This document shows, piece after piece, positions 12,649-14,977 of a DNA stretch of 14,977 nucleotides. Numbering within the stretch: the first letter of the stretch is position 1; every line of letters starts with the position of its first letter. The stretch spans positions 1 to 14,977 of the forward strand of contig CAKMOD010000050.1 in NCBI GenBank assembly GCA_927910885.1, given 5' to 3'. This DNA is from an uncultured Prevotella sp. (GTDB lineage Bacteria; Bacteroidota; Bacteroidia; Bacteroidales; Bacteroidaceae). The notes under the pieces were generated by a model. That model saw nothing but the letters and a program-made list of their open reading frames with translations, ran no database searches and had not been told where the DNA came from. A program made the translations under genes and the position numbers.

Positions 12649-12777
12649 ATGGTTAGAATATTTACTCCAGAAGAACTTAAGCCGTCTGAGAAGACGCTTA
12701 ATATTATTCGACAGATAGCTTATACCTATCGTGTCATTAAAATCAATGGGAAGATGCAAACCTTTTGCTTGAACTAA
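12649..12777 (+). CDS. Small 42-residue hypothetical protein upstream of rpe
   Basis: ATG 12649 to TAA 12777 encodes 42 residues, beginning MVRIFTPEELKPSEKTLNII and ending with GKMQTFCLN. The composition looks like a real soluble protein: an acidic/proline N-terminal segment, then a predicted helix (SEKTLNIIRQIAYTYRVIK). I recall similar 40-residue proteins ending in YCLN or FCLN in Bacteroides and Prevotella, but I cannot verify this and know no function. It ends 7 bases before the rpe start, so the two are probably co-transcribed and may be translationally coupled. A near-match to the -7 consensus (TACATTTT, 12635-12642) lies just before it. Confidence 0.6.
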   Translation: MVRIFTPEELKPSEKTLNIIRQIAYTYRVIKINGKMQTFCLN

Positions 12778-12784
12778 GATTGAT

Positions 12785-13441
12785 ATGGAAATAATAGTAT
12801 CACCTTCCCTGCTCTCCGCTGACTTCCTTCATTTGGATAAGGAGATTGAAATGATTAATGAAAGTGAGGCTGATTGGCTTCACATGGATGTCATGGATGG
12901 CGTCTTCGTCCCTAATATTTCTTTTGGTTTCCCTGTGCTTGAAGCAGTTGGTAAGGCCTGTAAGAAGCCTATGGACGTACACTTTATGATTGTTCATCCA
13001 GAAAACTATATCCAACAAACTGCTGATACAGGCGCAGCTATCATGAATGTTCAGTATGAGGCTTGTGTTCATTTACATCGAACAATACAAGCGATTCATG
13101 CTGCAGGAATGAAAGCTGGTGTGACGCTTAACCCTTCAACACCTGTCAATGTTCTTGAGGATATTATTTGCGATTTAGATATTGTTCAGCTTATGAGCGT
13201 AAATCCTGGTTTTGGTGGACAAAAATTCATAGAGAGCAGTATTAAGAAAGTGCAACGATTGCGCCAGTTGATTGACCGTGAAGGTAGCAATGCGCTGATC
13301 GAAGTAGATGGTGGAGTACAAGCAGATACGGCACCTCGCCTTGTTGAAGCTGGTGTTGACATTCTTGTTAGTGGTAGTTATGTCTTCAAGGCAGCTGACC
13401 CAAAGGCTACTATCCACTCACTCAAGCAACTGCATAGATAA
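12785..13441 (+). CDS. rpe: Ribulose-phosphate 3-epimerase
   Basis: Rpe interconverts D-ribulose 5-phosphate and D-xylulose 5-phosphate in the pentose phosphate pathway (cytoplasm). The 218-residue TIM barrel is of normal length. The start VSPSLLSADFLHLDKEI matches the family. The metal-binding and acid/base set is present: His33 and Asp35 in WLHMDVMDG, His66 in DVHFMIVHPE, and Asp175 in EVDGGV. LNPSTP (115-120), MSVNPGFGGQKF (137-148) and the C-terminal phosphate site VSGSYVF (195-201) are intact. The strand normally reading 'vHyEa' has Gln (NVQYEA, 88-93), which is not a catalytic position as far as I know. It follows the 42-residue ORF by 7 bases and ends at its own terminator. Confidence 0.97.
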   Translation: MEIIVSPSLLSADFLHLDKEIEMINESEADWLHMDVMDGVFVPNISFGFPVLEAVGKACKKPMDVHFMIVHPENYIQQTADTGAAIMNVQYEACVHLHRTIQAIHAAGMKAGVTLNPSTPVNVLEDIICDLDIVQLMSVNPGFGGQKFIESSIKKVQRLRQLIDREGSNALIEVDGGVQADTAPRLVEAGVDILVSGSYVFKAADPKATIHSLKQLHR

Positions 13442-13457
13442 TAATAAGACATAGAAG

Positions 13458-13508
13458 AAGCCCTCGCTTGTTTTAACAAGATAGTTAAGAAACAAGTGAG
13501 GGCTTTTT
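13458..13508 (+). terminator. Rho-independent terminator of rpe
   Basis: A roughly 15-bp stem (about AAGCCCTCGCTTGTTT 13458-13473 with AAACAAGTGAGGGCTT 13490-13505, one G-T pair) is followed by a five-T run (13504-13508). It has no matching T run on the minus strand, so it serves rpe. Confidence 0.85.
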
Positions 13509-13536
13509 GTATAGTTAATAAAAGAACTATTTATTC

Positions 13537-14134
13537 TTATGTTAATTGCAAACTTACCTTATGTTCGCGGACCATTCTCCGCAAGTTGAATATGGCATAA
13601 CGCATACGACCAAGGCTGGTATTAATGCTAACGCCTGTTGTTTCAGCAATCTCTTTAAAAGACATCTCTTGATAGAAACGCATAAAAACAACTTCGCGCT
13701 GTGTGGCAGGAAGAAGGTTCATCATTCGTTTTACATCTGAGAGTGTCTGGCTATTAATGAATTGACATTCAATGTTGTCAATGACTGTATCGTCACCACC
13801 AACATTTGATAAGTCGTTGTCTTTAGGTGCATCAATCACCTTATCTGCACGCTGCGCACGATACCAGTCCATAATTACATTATGAGCAATGCGCATAATC
13901 CATGCAGAGAACTTACCTGTTGGTGAGTATCTTCCCTGTTGTAACTTCGTGATAATCTTCACGAACGTCTCTTGAAATAAGTCATCAGCAGCATCCCTAT
14001 CATGCACAACGAATAGAATATACGAAAAAAAGTTTCGATTGATTGCGCGATAGCAACAAATCGAAAGCATCGTTGCTTCCTTCAATGTATGACAATGCCA
14101 ACTGCTCGTCGGTCATCTCATTCAGATTCTTCAT
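13537..14134 (-). pseudogene. ECF-type sigma-70 factor gene, interrupted by a one-base frameshift
   Basis: Two frames together encode a complete ECF sigma factor of about 198 residues. The N-terminal frame starts at ATG 14134, MKNLNEMTDEQLALSYIEGS, and reaches LLLSRNQSKLF. It then enters a seven-T run (minus strand; A7 at 14025-14031), leaves frame and stops after IRCA. Six T would restore KLFSYILFVVHDRDAADDLF and the remaining frame, to the TAA at 13537. That second part holds sigma region 2 (DLFQETFVKI, SAWIMRIAHNVIMDWYR) and region 4 (LLPATQREVVFMRFYQ, SFKEIAETTGVSINTSLGRMR). Without the upstream frame only a TTG (14085) could start it. A near-perfect promoter 73 bases upstream of ATG 14134 supports that start. 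The shift could be a sequencing error, a true mutation or slippage. No anti-sigma gene adjoins it. Confidence 0.85.
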
Positions 14135-14206
14135 TTTCAATTTTCTTTCTTATGAAGTAGAAGTATGTCGATAGGCTTTTCTAACTTTTATTATTATTTG
14201 GGGTTG

Positions 14207-14238
14207 CAAATATAATCAATTTTCTTATTTGCTGCAAA
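14207..14238 (-). promoter_or_regulatory. Promoter of the sigma factor gene
   Basis: Read on the minus strand, TTTG (14238-14235) and TATATTTG (14214-14207) are separated by 20 bases, an exact match to the Bacteroidota -33/-7 consensus. Initiation near 14200-14203 would give a leader of about 66-70 bases to ATG 14134. Confidence 0.75.
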
Positions 14239-14254
14239 TCTTTTATATAAAAAG

Positions 14255-14734
14255 TCACTCGTTCAACCATTCGCTTGCCAGTATATGCTTTTTCATACCT
14301 GGTATTCCTAAGTATTTTTGTTTAATGCCAAAGAAGGCAATATGTCTACCATAATTCTGAGGATTAGCAGCTAAAGCAATATCTTCTTTCATTTGTTTGT
14401 TGACCATTTGGATAGAAATAACATTCTTGGCGTCAGATTCTTCTGGGTCGTCAGCTAATAGGATTGCAGAGTCATACGTGAAAGGTGGTTCCCATTCAGC
14501 CTGCTTGATATTTCGTTTGCAAGCTCCAACAATATAACCATGTACCCAAACTCCATTATTTCCAAAGTCTCCCTTGAGAAACTCTGAAACTGTATATACC
14601 TGTGAGTCACCATTGGGCTGAGGGGAATGTTGCTCTTCTTCTTTATGCTCATCATCAGATGGTAAAATAGTTTTTCCACAACTAAACAATAATAAAGCTG
14701 CTAAAAGTAAGAGGAAAGATTTGTACTGTTTCAT
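14255..14734 (-). CDS. Small lipoprotein with a DUF6359-like OB-fold domain
   Basis: I start this at ATG 14734-14732 (159 residues) because it opens a lipoprotein signal peptide: MKQYKSF, the hydrophobic core LLLLAALLLF, and lipobox LFSC with Cys19. The frame is open further upstream, but that part would precede the signal peptide and runs into the mobile-element end. An acidic linker (SDDEHKEEEQ, 26-36) follows the Cys, which in Bacteroidota often accompanies surface-exposed lipoproteins. The domain (about 46-157) reads VYTVSEFLKGDFGNNGVWVHGYIVG, ILLADDPEESD and a terminal YLGIPGMKKH. This is the pattern I associate with DUF6359 OB-like domains, often found beside nucleases or adhesins; here it stands alone. 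Function unknown. A TAnnTTTG element lies 25 bases upstream of the start. Confidence 0.75.
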   Translation of the reverse strand: MKQYKSFLLLLAALLLFSCGKTILPSDDEHKEEEQHSPQPNGDSQVYTVSEFLKGDFGNNGVWVHGYIVGACKRNIKQAEWEPPFTYDSAILLADDPEESDAKNVISIQMVNKQMKEDIALAANPQNYGRHIAFFGIKQKYLGIPGMKKHILASEWLNE

Positions 14735-14977
14735 AGAATTAAGTTTAATAATCTGATACAAAGGTAAGTAAAGATTGGCGTAATGGACATTTGGTAGGCT
14801 GAAAACCTCTCGGGTTTTAGTAATGGACATTTGGTAGGCTGGTTATTCCAGCCTACTTGTTTTTTATTTATGAATCCATCTATAAACTTCTTCTTGTTAG
14901 CTTCATTCAATCCATTATGATTATGTAGTGCTCTTTTAAGTTGTGAGTTAAATCCTTCCAACAGGTTTGTTGTATTA
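14731..14977 (-). CDS. C-terminal fragment of a transposase-like protein (MULE/mutator type tentative)
   Basis: A minus-strand frame enters from the right edge and stops at 14731-14733. Its visible start, NTTNLLEGFNSQLKRALHNH then NGLNEANKKKFIDGFINKK, resembles the end of mutator/MULE-type transposases ('TTNxxEGxNSxLK...G'). The family call is tentative because only the last few dozen residues are visible. Beyond about residue 45 the frame runs through two copies of a 22-base repeat and ends within the lipoprotein start region. The final 30 residues (from roughly PTKCPLLKPERFSAYQMSIT on) are therefore probably read-through of the element end, not conserved protein. Confidence 0.5.
   Translation of the reverse strand, partial: NTTNLLEGFNSQLKRALHNHNGLNEANKKKFIDGFINKKQVGWNNQPTKCPLLKPERFSAYQMSITPIFTYLCIRLLNLIL
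14759..14766 (-). promoter_or_regulatory. Lipoprotein gene promoter, -7 element
   Basis: Read on the minus strand this is TACCTTTG, an exact TAnnTTTG match, 25 bases before the chosen start codon. No TTG is seen at the -33 position, which falls in the mobile-element repeat. Confidence 0.5.
14780..14841. repeat. 22-base direct repeat at the end of the mobile element
   Basis: GTAATGGACATTTGGTAGGC followed by TG occurs at 14780-14801 and again, identically, at 14820-14841 (period 40). Between the copies is a hairpin, AAAACC-TCTCG-GGTTTT (14802-14818). The position beside a transposase C terminus suggests an element end or a duplicated terminal repeat. The other end of the element is outside the window. 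Confidence 0.75.
14834..14866 (+). terminator. Hairpin with T run at the mobile-element end, plus orientation
   Basis: A perfect 9-bp stem GTAGGCTGG (14834-14842) / CCAGCCTAC (14848-14856) with loop TTATT is followed on the plus strand by TTGTTTTTT. Its left arm is the end of the second direct repeat. It would stop transcription entering the element from the left, antisense to the transposase. Confidence 0.6.

Noticed and set aside
13537..14085. Sigma gene taken as complete from TTG 14085
   Set aside because: That start removes part of sigma region 2. The upstream frame from ATG 14134 encodes the missing conserved N terminus, so a frameshift explains the data better.
14735..14830. N-terminal extension of the lipoprotein to 191 residues
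   Set aside because: It would bury the lipoprotein signal peptide 32 residues inside the protein and crosses the predicted promoter and mobile-element repeat.
1..14977. CRISPR array, tRNA or rRNA genes
   Set aside because: No regularly spaced short direct repeats, cloverleaf or rRNA-like sequence was recognised on reading. The only tandem repeats are the two-copy cases described.

Overview
The window looks like the chromosome of a Prevotella-type Bacteroidota. Three things support this. Promoter-like sites fit the Bacteroidota -33/-7 pattern (TTTG, then TAnnTTTG), and most genes lack a Shine-Dalgarno sequence. The cluster of debranching enzyme, glycogen-synthase-like glycosyltransferase and GH57 protein is typical of Bacteroides and Prevotella. 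The housekeeping proteins also read as Bacteroidota versions. The genus is inferred from memory of protein families, not from a search.

Layout: positions 1-278 hold the end of an unidentified gene. A long gene-poor gap (about 318-1142) carries copy 1 of a dispersed repeat. mscL (minus strand) and gap (plus) are divergent. miaA and a lipid-kinase-like gene overlap by 7 bases and end at a strong terminator. A palindrome-rich gap (4947-5383) leads into the glycogen operon (5384-10104), which ends in a long terminator hairpin. Copy 2 of the dispersed repeat follows in inverted orientation. Next is a minus-strand group, trpF - trpG - NusG/UpxY-like gene. A 42-residue small ORF and rpe follow on the plus strand. 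A frameshifted ECF sigma gene, a small lipoprotein and the end of a transposase gene, all minus strand, close the window.

How the genes work together: gap serves glycolysis and rpe the pentose phosphate pathway. The three-gene operon should handle storage glucan: a glycosyltransferase to build it, a debranching enzyme to trim it, and a GH57 protein whose two expected catalytic carboxylates both appear replaced, so it may bind or scaffold rather than cut. miaA modifies tRNA. mscL is the osmotic safety valve. trpF and trpG are tryptophan-pathway genes separated from the rest of the pathway, and this TrpF lacks several hallmark residues.

Points most worth a second look: the non-catalytic-looking GH57 protein with a coiled-coil and Lys/Ala tail; the pair of ~157-bp inverted dispersed repeats, both between convergent genes; the single-base frameshift in a T7 run of the sigma gene; the degenerate TrpF; the altered lipid-kinase motifs; and the repeated, hairpin-rich end of the mobile element. 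No CRISPR array, tRNA or rRNA was seen.
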